Shown one piece after another: positions 47,060 through 53,873 of a stretch of DNA of 53,873 bases (the first letter of the stretch is position 1; every line of letters begins with the position of its first letter). The translations under genes were made by a program, and so were the position numbers. Below the pieces are notes generated by a model. That model saw only the letters and a program-made list of their open reading frames with translations. It made no database searches and was not told where the DNA came from. Location: NCBI GenBank assembly GCA_021372535.1, contig JAJFUH010000228.1:1-53873 (forward strand). Direction: 5' to 3'. The DNA is from a bacterium. GTDB lineage: Bacteria; Latescibacterota; Latescibacteria; Latescibacterales; Latescibacteraceae.

Positions 47060-48784
47060 ATGGATAAAAACTTTTTCATCGCAATTCTCCTGACCGTTCT
47101 CATCATTATCGTATACACTTCTCCTCAGTATCAGAAGCGTTTCGGTAAAGCATTTACCCGTGCGCCACAAGTTGAAACATCGCAGACCGACAGCCTTCAA
47201 ACCTCGGTACCTCCGCAACAGACAGCGGTACAACCTCGACAGGCACCGTCAGCCCTGAACACGCCGACCGTTCAGGCTCCCGTTCAGGAAAAAACGGTAC
47301 AGGATACAGCCTTTGCACAGATTAACGCGCCGGACCGTGAAGAAACAACGATTCTCAAAAACGACGACATAACGGTGGAACTGTCATCGAGAGCGGGTGC
47401 GGTTATTCAGGCAACAATGAATAAATATATAGGTTTGAGTAAAGATGAGAATGTACGCCTTGTCACCAATGGCCAACAATTCTGTACGGGAACAATTCGC
47501 GACAATGACGCGGTAATCGATTTATCGAACATTCTTTTTACCATTACGGACCATACTGATAACCGAGTGACTTTTATCGCAGAACTTACAAACGGCAAAC
47601 GAATCATCAAAGAATACACTCTCGATGCAACCGGTTACATGCTCCATACAGTGACAACGCTCGATGGACAGTGGAGCGACCCGGAACTCTCGTTTTCCTG
47701 GCTCGGTCCTCTGAACAATACCGAAGAACCGACCCGTCAGATCAGGATATGGCCGTTTACCATGTTCATGCGTGATGATACAACCTTATACAACAAAATT
47801 TCGTATCTCGGACAGGGTGACAGGATAGTAAAAGAAGAAGGGAAAAAAACCAAAACAATACGGGCATATTCCAAAGAGGGCGCCCAAAAACTCGAGGTGA
47901 AAAAAGACAAGCCTGTCTATGACACGTTCAAAGGCGACCTCGACTGGTTCGCAATAAGAAACAAATATTTCATGACCGCGGCAATACCGAAAGACAACAA
48001 ACGCTGGCAGGCGGAATCGAACGGTTTTCTCGTCGACGGTTCCAAATGGTTCAACTTCACCATTTCAAAGCCGACTTCCGCCGGCAATACGGCTCTCGAT
48101 ATTTACTTTGGCCCCATTTCGTTCGATACGCTCAAGAGTTACAATTCAAACCTCACAGAAATCATGGAATTATCCTGGCGGTTCATACGGCCGATTTCGA
48201 TCGCATTTTTGTGGACTATAAAGAAGATGTACAAGGTCATTCCAAACTGGGGCATCGTTATTATTGTTTTCTCGGTACTTATAAAAATCGTCCTCTATCC
48301 TCTCTCGAAATCGAGCCTCAGCTCGATGAAGAAAATGTCAAGCCTCCAGCCTCAGATAAACGAGCTCAAAGATAAATTCAAAAACAATCCCCAGAAACAG
48401 CACCTCGAAATGATGGCGCTCTATAAAAAGGAAGGCATCAATCCCCTCGGCGGATGCCTGCCCATGCTTTTGCAACTTCCTGTATTCTTTGCACTTTACC
48501 CCGTTGTAGGCCGTGCGTTTGAGCTCAGGCAGGCGATGTTTATTCCCCATTGGATCGCAGACCTTTCGCGCCCCGATCCATTTTACATTTTACCGGTTGC
48601 CATGGGAATCTCGATGTATTTCCAGTCAAAGGATACCATGAAAGACCCAAACCAGAAACCCATGCTCTATATCATGCCGGTCATGATGGTCATTCTGTTT
48701 GCAAATTTCAGCTCGGGCCTCACTCTCTACTGGTTCATGTTCAATATTCTCACATCACTGCAGCAGAAATTCGTAAAACTCTGA
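47060..48784 (+). CDS. yidC: Membrane protein insertase YidC
   Basis: 574 residues, the long Gram-negative form. It has an N-terminal helix (FIAILLTVLIIIVYTS), a Pro/Gln/Thr-rich linker (about 35-85), a large periplasmic beta-domain (90-370) and five C-terminal helices with WGIVIIVFSVLIKIVLYPLS, NPLGGCLPMLLQLPVFFALY and FANFSSGLTLYWFMFNILT. It inserts and folds inner-membrane proteins with or without SecYEG. It is translated from an ATG 6 bases after yidD. The long periplasmic domain supports a diderm host. Confidence 0.97.
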   Translation: MDKNFFIAILLTVLIIIVYTSPQYQKRFGKAFTRAPQVETSQTDSLQTSVPPQQTAVQPRQAPSALNTPTVQAPVQEKTVQDTAFAQINAPDREETTILKNDDITVELSSRAGAVIQATMNKYIGLSKDENVRLVTNGQQFCTGTIRDNDAVIDLSNILFTITDHTDNRVTFIAELTNGKRIIKEYTLDATGYMLHTVTTLDGQWSDPELSFSWLGPLNNTEEPTRQIRIWPFTMFMRDDTTLYNKISYLGQGDRIVKEEGKKTKTIRAYSKEGAQKLEVKKDKPVYDTFKGDLDWFAIRNKYFMTAAIPKDNKRWQAESNGFLVDGSKWFNFTISKPTSAGNTALDIYFGPISFDTLKSYNSNLTEIMELSWRFIRPISIAFLWTIKKMYKVIPNWGIVIIVFSVLIKIVLYPLSKSSLSSMKKMSSLQPQINELKDKFKNNPQKQHLEMMALYKKEGINPLGGCLPMLLQLPVFFALYPVVGRAFELRQAMFIPHWIADLSRPDPFYILPVAMGISMYFQSKDTMKDPNQKPMLYIMPVMMVILFANFSSGLTLYWFMFNILTSLQQKFVKL

Positions 48785-48817
48785 TCCACGATTCACCTAT
48801 GCTCACGGAACTATCCC

Positions 48818-50164
48818 ATGCTTCACTACAGCGGTGAAAGCGATACGATTGCCGCTCTTGCGACAGCCCCCGGTAAAAGCGGTATAGCAGTTGTAAAATT
48901 GAGCGGCCCGCATTCGGTCGACCTCATGCGCATTCTGTTTAAAAGCACAAAAGACCCCGGTACATACGAACGAAACATGGTATACGGCCACATAGTCGAT
49001 GAGCATGAAAATATCGACAATGTACTCGTCTGCGTCATGAAATCGCCGCGATCCTATACCGGGGAAGATGTTGTCGAGATTCAGAGCCACGGCGGTTCTG
49101 CGGCTGCGGGAACGATCCTCAGAATGCTCGTCGAGGCCGGGGCACGGATAGCCGAACCGGGAGAGTTTACCAAACGGGCTTTTCTCAATGGCAAGCTCGA
49201 CCTCGCCCAGGCGGAAGCTGTCATGGAAATCGTCGCCGCCGAAGGCCGTGAATACCTGAGACAGGCGGAACGTCTCCGTGACGGCGCTTTTTCAAAAAGC
49301 CTCATGGCCCTGCACGATACTCTCCGGGAATGCGCATCACTTGTCGAATTAAACCTGGATTTTCTCAGTCAGGATATCGAAGCAATCGGGGACAGCGACC
49401 TCATTCTCTCGCTCGACACGGTTATCGAAAAACTCGATGCCATGATTTCCTCGTACAGCGCCGCGCGAAGAATCAAAAGCGGGATAACGGTCATCATTGC
49501 CGGTGCGGTTAACACGGGGAAATCGACCCTTTTCAACACTCTGCTCGGTAAAAAACGCGCTATTGTCAATCCTTCTCCCGGAACGACCCGTGACTGGATC
49601 GAGGAAAAAATCGAGCTTGAAGGAATTCCGGTCAACCTCATCGACACCGCCGGAATCCGTGAAACACCCGACACGATCGAACGTGAGGGCGTTCTTGCAA
49701 CAGAGCAACTTCTCGCTACCGCAGACATTATTCTGTACCTGAGAGATGCCAGTAATATTCTTCAAATGGGATCAAATACCACAAGCGGAGACGACCGTTA
49801 CATTCACATCATGTCAAAGGGCGATCTTGTAGAGAATCCATCAGAAAATCCCGGCTGTCTATTGATTTCCGCACGAACGGGCCGTGGAATCGACGCTCTG
49901 ATCGGAGCAATCGCAGAACGGACGCGAACGACGATATCGACTGCTTCAACCGATTCCCTCGTTATCGTGGAACGTCACCATGCGGAGCTTGTAAAAGCTC
50001 GTGAAGCGCTTGTCCATGCCAGGTCGAGCATCGGCACATGGTCTGAAGAGATTATTTCGATGGAAATCCGTGAAGCGCAGCACCATATTGAGTCCATACT
50101 CGGAAAAAACATCGATATGGATGTGCTCGACACCATTTTCAAAAACTTCTGCATCGGAAAATAA
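48818..50164 (+). CDS. mnmE: tRNA uridine-5-carboxymethylaminomethyl modification GTPase MnmE
   Basis: 448 residues with an N-terminal tetrahydrofolate-binding domain (TIAALATAPGKSGIAVVKLSG, EIQSHGG, GEFTKRAFLNGKLDLAQAEAV), a helical domain, and an inserted G domain. P-loop GAVNTGKST is at 229-237, switch GTTRD and DTAGI. The essential C-terminal Cys445 lies in FCIGK. Oddities: the usual GxPNxGKS has Val in place of Pro, and G4 reads SKGD where NKxD is standard. With MnmG it modifies the wobble uridine of tRNAs; mnmG is not in the window. It follows yidC by 33 bases. Confidence 0.96.
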   Translation: MLHYSGESDTIAALATAPGKSGIAVVKLSGPHSVDLMRILFKSTKDPGTYERNMVYGHIVDEHENIDNVLVCVMKSPRSYTGEDVVEIQSHGGSAAAGTILRMLVEAGARIAEPGEFTKRAFLNGKLDLAQAEAVMEIVAAEGREYLRQAERLRDGAFSKSLMALHDTLRECASLVELNLDFLSQDIEAIGDSDLILSLDTVIEKLDAMISSYSAARRIKSGITVIIAGAVNTGKSTLFNTLLGKKRAIVNPSPGTTRDWIEEKIELEGIPVNLIDTAGIRETPDTIEREGVLATEQLLATADIILYLRDASNILQMGSNTTSGDDRYIHIMSKGDLVENPSENPGCLLISARTGRGIDALIGAIAERTRTTISTASTDSLVIVERHHAELVKAREALVHARSSIGTWSEEIISMEIREAQHHIESILGKNIDMDVLDTIFKNFCIGK

Positions 50165-50170
50165 TCCCTC

Positions 50171-50186
50171 TGTTTCACGTGAAACA
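50171..50186. promoter_or_regulatory. parS site 1
   Basis: TGTTTCACGTGAAACA, a perfect 16-bp palindrome equal to the bacterial ParB-binding consensus. It lies 6 bases after the mnmE stop codon. ParB loads here for chromosome segregation; parA and parB themselves are not in the window. Confidence 0.93.
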
Positions 50187-50253
50187 CCAGGTCTTATAAA
50201 GCACGGAGTGTCATTCCCATGAAAACGGAAATCCATAATCCAATGGACAATAA

Positions 50254-50275
50254 GAGCAGTCACGGGGAACTGCTC
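50254..50275. repeat. REP-like palindrome between the parS sites
   Basis: GAGCAGT-cacgggga-ACTGCTC, a 7-bp stem with the same loop type as the other REPs. The G-to-A change in the left arm is matched by C-to-T in the right arm. A degraded 'CATTCCC...GGAAATCC' repeat precedes it. Confidence 0.75.
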
Positions 50276-50498
50276 CAACAGGTATAACAATAGCATGACC
50301 GTAATTTATAGTGACGATAACGCGTCGTTTTTTAACACACTGATAATGAGCCTGAATCTCATACCTAACCACCTGTACCATTTGTTTTACGTCGTTCTCG
50401 CATAATTTTCCTGCTGAAGCGCGTTATATGACATCGCTTTCATTTTTTATTTTTATGTATTACTCTTTTTTTTATCCTACAATTCCGGGAAATGGTTT

Positions 50499-50514
50499 TG
50501 TTTCACGTGAAACA
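50499..50514. promoter_or_regulatory. parS site 2
   Basis: A second perfect TGTTTCACGTGAAACA, 328 bases from the first. The 474-base gap between mnmE and rsmG holds only the two sites, one REP and AT-rich sequence; no gene is seen. Confidence 0.93.
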
Positions 50515-50638
50515 TAATGCCCTTTCTTTTTAAATTTCTTCTCACCGTTGCGTTTTCCTGTTTTAAATGGTACATTTTCATTACATGTAATTTTCATATA
50601 TTTCCCAGGTCATTTAACCTTATCCCTGATGATCCAAA

Positions 50639-51301
50639 ATGATTGAACAATCCCTTTTTTACGATAATTTATATGCCGGCTCGTCCGAATATGGTGTTCC
50701 TCTTGACATGTCGGCTCTTTCTTCCTGCTGGAAGTATTATGAACTTCTTGTCTCATGGAACAGCCGTGTAAATCTTGTTTCTCAGCGCGATCTTGACCGT
50801 TTTATCGATTATCACATGCTCGATTCTCTTAAAATTGCATCTCTCTTCGATTTCTCGCGTGTCAGGACCATGATCGATTTCGGCAGCGGAGCCGGACTTC
50901 CGGGTATTCCTCTTGCTCTTGCCTTTCCTCATATTTCGCTTACATTGATCGATTCACGAACCAAACGGTGCGCGTTTCTCTCTGAGACCGTTTTTTCCAT
51001 CCCGCTTGGCAATACGGTGATTGTTCACTCAAAAATCGAATCTCTTCCCGTTCGGTATAACCGTGCATTTGATGTCGTTGTTACCCGCGCAACCGCATCG
51101 CTCGCTGATTTTGTTTCCAAAACTTCTCGTTTTATTCATGGAAAAGGGTCTCTTATTTCTATTAAAGGCGATCATATCGATAGTGAACTTTCCGCTCTCG
51201 ACCAAATTGTTGACAAACACCTTTTCAACATATCCGTTCATAGTCCGAAAGCGGTCGGATCGGTACGTCAAGGGACAGTCGTTATTATTTCGGGTGTATA
51301 A
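50639..51301 (+). CDS. rsmG: 16S rRNA (guanine527-N7)-methyltransferase
   Basis: 220 residues, typical length. It has an SAM-binding motif IDFGSGAGLPGIPLA (about 80-94), followed by LTLIDSRTKRCAFLSE, and the helical start WNSRVNLVSQRDLDRFIDYHMLDSL, which is diagnostic of RsmG/GidB. It methylates G527 of 16S rRNA. The gene is noticeably T-rich on its coding strand compared with mnmE. It stands between parS and the oriC-like stretch. No clear Shine-Dalgarno. Confidence 0.95.
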   Translation: MIEQSLFYDNLYAGSSEYGVPLDMSALSSCWKYYELLVSWNSRVNLVSQRDLDRFIDYHMLDSLKIASLFDFSRVRTMIDFGSGAGLPGIPLALAFPHISLTLIDSRTKRCAFLSETVFSIPLGNTVIVHSKIESLPVRYNRAFDVVVTRATASLADFVSKTSRFIHGKGSLISIKGDHIDSELSALDQIVDKHLFNISVHSPKAVGSVRQGTVVIISGV

Positions 51302-51493
51302 GTTATTAACAATCGTCTTCTATATATTGAATTATGTATGTTTTTGTATTACAACTCTTTATAAAATACAGGGCTTTTTTTTCAACACTTATTAACATGT
51401 TTTCAACACATATTTTTTCCTTATTTTACGGTCGTTTCTGACCATGTTTCAACTCATCATGAAAAATAACTTTTCAACAGTTTTCAACACCCT
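51302..51493. other. Candidate chromosomal origin (oriC-like)
   Basis: 192 non-coding bases. The first ~70 are very AT-rich (possible unwinding element). They are followed by TTTTCAACA boxes at 51379-51387, 51400-51408, 51471-51479 and 51481-51489, and a weaker TGTTTCAAC near 51445. All have the same orientation, and the last two are 10 bases apart. The box differs by one base from TTTTCCACA, a known relaxed DnaA-box form of TTATCCACA. Two parS sites lie 0.8-1.2 kb away. The box identity is my inference; DnaA is not encoded here. Confidence 0.65.
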
Positions 51494-52198
51494 ATGGAAA
51501 TGTTAAAATCTCACGGTATCCTGTACATTGTTTCCACACCCATTGGTAATATGGGCGATCTCTCGTCACGTGCTCTCGAGTGTTTACGCGCAGTCGACAT
51601 TGTCGCATGCGAGGATACGAGACATACCGGTCTTTTGTTCTCACGGCTCGGATTCAGGAAAAAACTTGTATCGTATAATGATGTCAATGCGCTGAAACGT
51701 CTTCCCCAGCTTATCGAGCATCTCATGAACGGTGAAAATGTCGCGCTTGTTTCGGACGCCGGTACTCCCGGTATCAGCGATCCGGCATACCGCATCGTCC
51801 GGGCCGCTCTCGATGCCGAAGTCGATGTTATCAGTATCCCCGGGGCTTCTGCCGTTCTTTCGGCGCTCGTCGTTTCCGGACTTCCGCTCGACCGTTTCGT
51901 GTTCGATGGTTTCATTCCACCGCGCGAGTCTGCCCGCGCCTCACGGCTCGAATACCTCAAAGATGAATCCCGCACGATCGTGCTCTTTGAATCTCCGCAC
52001 AGAATCATCGCTCTTCTTGAGTCTGTCCTTGTTCATCTCGGCAATCGTGAAATTTCAGTATCCCGTGAACTGACAAAACTTCACGAGGAAACTGTCCGCG
52101 GCCCTGTCGAGGATGTTCTGGCCCGTTTAAAAACCAAGAAACCCCGCGGCGAATATACTGTCGTTATCCGTGGCGTCGGCAAGAAAGGCATTGTATGA
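51494..52198 (+). CDS. rsmI: 16S rRNA (cytidine1402-2'-O)-methyltransferase RsmI
   Basis: 234 residues. Typical tetrapyrrole-methylase-type signatures are present: LYIVSTPIGNMGDLSSRALECL, VACEDTRHTGLLFSRLG, LVSDAGTPGISDPAYRIV, VDVISIPGASAVLSALVVSGL and REISVSRELTKLHEE. It methylates C1402 of 16S rRNA. The start is ATG at 51494 or, two codons on, 51500; there is no Shine-Dalgarno because the upstream sequence is the TTTTCAACA repeat. It overlaps tmk by 4 bases (ATGA), so both are coupled. Confidence 0.96.
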   Translation: MEMLKSHGILYIVSTPIGNMGDLSSRALECLRAVDIVACEDTRHTGLLFSRLGFRKKLVSYNDVNALKRLPQLIEHLMNGENVALVSDAGTPGISDPAYRIVRAALDAEVDVISIPGASAVLSALVVSGLPLDRFVFDGFIPPRESARASRLEYLKDESRTIVLFESPHRIIALLESVLVHLGNREISVSRELTKLHEETVRGPVEDVLARLKTKKPRGEYTVVIRGVGKKGIV

Positions 52199-52818
52199 AA
52201 GGGCACCTCATCTCGTTTGAAGGAATTGACGGCTCCGGCAAGACAACACAGGCCGAACTCCTGTATAACCGTATCCTCAATCTTGGCCATACCGCCCATC
52301 TTTTCCGTGAACCGGGCGGAACCCCTGTCGGCGAGCGCATACGGTCCATTCTTCTCGATGCATCACATAGTGACATGATGCCCCTTGCCGAACTTTTTCT
52401 TTACCTTGCCGCCCGCGTTCAGATTACTTCCCGCAGAATTGCTCCTGCTCTCGGCGACGGCGCTTTTGTCATCATGGACCGCTATATCGATTCTTCCGCC
52501 GCATACCAGGGCTATGCACGCGGTCTCGGAGTCGATCTCGTTCATCATCTTAACTCCATCGCAACCGGCGGTCTTGTCCCCGATATCACGTTTTTCATTG
52601 ACTGCGACCCCCTGACAGCTCTATCACGTGTTTCTCCGACACCGGACCGTCTCGAATCCGAAGGGCTCGTTTTTATGGAACGTGTACGCGATGGTTTCCG
52701 CTGTCTCTGTCAATCGTTTGAAGACCGTTTTGTGCTTGTTGACGGGAATCGTTCTGTGAAGGAAATCGAGGAAACTGTCTTTGATGAAATCCGTAGAAGA
52801 GAGTTTTTACTGAAATGA
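52195..52818 (+). CDS. tmk: Thymidylate kinase
   Basis: 207 residues, usual length. It has a P-loop FEGIDGSGKTTQAE (about 8-21), REPGGTPVGERIRSILLD, and DRYIDSSAAYQGYARGL for dTMP and Mg binding. It phosphorylates dTMP to dTDP in the cytoplasm. The start overlaps the rsmI stop (ATGA). No gene of the classic tmk-holB order follows; the next gene is convergent. Confidence 0.97.
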   Translation: MKGHLISFEGIDGSGKTTQAELLYNRILNLGHTAHLFREPGGTPVGERIRSILLDASHSDMMPLAELFLYLAARVQITSRRIAPALGDGAFVIMDRYIDSSAAYQGYARGLGVDLVHHLNSIATGGLVPDITFFIDCDPLTALSRVSPTPDRLESEGLVFMERVRDGFRCLCQSFEDRFVLVDGNRSVKEIEETVFDEIRRREFLLK

Positions 52819-52879
52819 AGCAGCGGGGAATTCCATATCTTTCTGATCAATCATTTATACGCAGCGTGGAATTTATTTT

Positions 52880-53290
52880 TTAAAAATCACCGGATTCCGC
52901 ATTTCCCTCCGCTGATTTTTCTTCGCTTACCGCCGGACTTCCTTCTCCGTTCTTTACGGTTATTTTCAGCATGATACCAAGAGGAATTGCCGTGTGAAAT
53001 GCAAGCGCCAGTAAAAGTAAACCCCCTGCAAGCAGAAGGGAGTTCCCTCTTTTTTCATATTGTTTATAAAACTGTTCACGGTATGTCGAGTCTTCTTCGC
53101 TGGTAATTTTCTTATAATATTCCTTGTCCGTCTGTTTAATGTACTCAAGCTTGTTTTCCGCTCTTTCTTTATCCATACCATGATAACGGAATCCCGATAT
53201 GATCAGTCCAAATCCGATAACAGTTTCCACCATGATAAGAGAAAGTGCGATCAGAGCGAGATAACGGATTTTTTTTATCATTTCGTCCAT
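52880..53290 (-). CDS. Small membrane protein, two helices
   Basis: 136 residues. Helices at about 8-34 and 82-108 are separated by a charged, helical loop with KERAENKLEYIKQTDKEYYKKITSEEDSTY. An acidic tail follows. AAGGGGAA lies about 7 bases before the ATG, which supports translation. No family recognised. It lies 19 bases after the stop of the YtxJ-like gene on the same strand, so the two probably form an operon. Confidence 0.75.
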   Translation of the reverse strand: MDEMIKKIRYLALIALSLIMVETVIGFGLIISGFRYHGMDKERAENKLEYIKQTDKEYYKKITSEEDSTYREQFYKQYEKRGNSLLLAGGLLLLALAFHTAIPLGIMLKITVKNGEGSPAVSEEKSAEGNAESGDF

Positions 53291-53309
53291 GATGATTCCC
53301 CTTTTATTA

Positions 53310-53645
53310 TTATAGAGGATTTTCAGTTATTTTTTCGAGAGTCTCATGCGTTATCATCATGTGTGAAGCATGCCATGCAGCCGCTCCGTTTTTTAACAGT
53401 ATCGCTTGCGGAGATTCATGCTTAATGCCTGTTTTTTCAGCAATTTTGTTCGATATATCACGGCTGCTGATTACATCAACCATATAGAGGTCTGCTTTTA
53501 TGTCGCATGTTTGTGCGAACCGCTCAAATTCATGTCGTGCGGCTCTTGAAATCGGGCAGAACGGGCTGTTTTTAAAAATAATGACCTGCGGTCTTCTGAA
53601 AATATCATCGAGGTCATCGATTTTTGTAAGTTGTATGATTTTCAT
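53310..53645 (-). CDS. ytxJ: YtxJ/BrxC-type monothiol bacilliredoxin-like protein
   Basis: 111 residues with a thioredoxin fold. VIIFKNSPFCPISRAARHEFERFA gives the CPxS active site (Cys-Pro-Ile-Ser), a monothiol type. It continues with a YMVDVISSRDISNKIAEKTGIKHESPQAILLKNG stretch, as in the YtxJ family. In Firmicutes and Bacteroidota these handle bacillithiol mixed disulfides. It is the first gene of a two-gene minus-strand unit. The family symbol is by similarity only. Confidence 0.9.
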   Translation of the reverse strand: MKIIQLTKIDDLDDIFRRPQVIIFKNSPFCPISRAARHEFERFAQTCDIKADLYMVDVISSRDISNKIAEKTGIKHESPQAILLKNGAAAWHASHMMITHETLEKITENPL

Positions 53646-53755
53646 GATTTAGTTTCTACTGTTTTCAGGTGTAACTTTTTATAAATTACCATTGCTTTTC
53701 TTTCTTACAAAATATATTTTCCCAACATATGCAATAATATCATACGGAGACAAAC

Positions 53756-53873
53756 ATGAAATCTCATCCTTTTTGGGGAAATCCCTTTAACCGTGTATCT
53801 CGCGATCTTGAAAACGATATTGAATTTTTGTCGTCCGTGCCGATTTTTGATTCTCTTTCAAAACGTCAAAAAC
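53756..53873 (+). CDS. Partial CDS: probable cyclic-nucleotide-binding (CRP-type) protein
   Basis: 39 codons before the window ends: MKSHPFWGNPFNRVSRDLEN then DIEFLSSVPIFDSLSKRQK. The 'L-x-x-V-P-I-F-x-x-L-S' start is typical of cNMP-binding domains. GGAG lies 7-8 bases before the ATG. It may be a regulator or a domain of a larger protein; the rest is not visible. Confidence 0.6.
   Translation, partial: MKSHPFWGNPFNRVSRDLENDIEFLSSVPIFDSLSKRQK

Overview
The window looks like a chromosomal piece of an uncultured, Gram-negative-type bacterium of the FCB/Latescibacterota kind. This is an inference from gene content, not a database result. It carries many large exported carbohydrate-active or surface proteins (right-handed beta-helices ending in GAYEN-like signatures, LamG-type sandwiches, CARDB ends, a FlgD-like C-terminal sorting domain) and a Tat-exported sugar-isomerase-like protein. 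It also has lipoprotein-type membrane fusion proteins and intergenic regions full of dispersed repeats and REP palindromes.

Layout. 1-1165 is a tandem array of eight copies of a ~153-bp unit. 1288-2843 is a visibly AT-rich pair of membrane-protein genes, the first ending in a YEATS-like domain. 3284-6853 (minus) holds a beta-helix lyase-like protein and a Tat-exported fucose-isomerase-like protein. 7189-7581 is a small ORF built on a hairpin-rich repeat. 7702-13017 encodes a 1771-residue surface protein made of three duplicated beta-helix modules. 13271-21261 (minus) holds a small membrane protein and two very large LamG/alpha-toroid/CARDB paralogues. 21873-25771 encodes a GT-C-like membrane protein and an exported S9 peptidase. 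25995-31162 (minus) is an efflux-like operon of three membrane fusion proteins and one MacB-type permease, with no ATPase in the window. 31877-33577 is a lactate permease.

33580-35480 is a small mobile zone. It contains a REP-associated tyrosine transposase (RAYT), a decayed second RAYT, many REP palindromes and a GrpB-family gene. 35931-37628 is a second beta-helix protein related to the one at 3284. A perfect 22-bp palindrome precedes dnaE (37973-41419). DUF3795, RmuC and a penicillin-acylase-family enzyme follow.

The right end is an origin-proximal housekeeping block. rpmH, rnpA, yidD, yidC and mnmE run together. They are followed by two perfect parS sites, rsmG, an AT-rich stretch with repeated TTTTCAACA boxes that looks like oriC, then rsmI and tmk. 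dnaA, jag, mnmG, parA and parB are not in the window. The + strand appears to change from A-rich to T-rich near 50.2-50.6 kb, as expected at an origin. The exported proteins on the left probably work together in binding and degrading complex polysaccharide, with LctP-type transport for organic acids. The right block supplies translation, membrane insertion and chromosome segregation functions.
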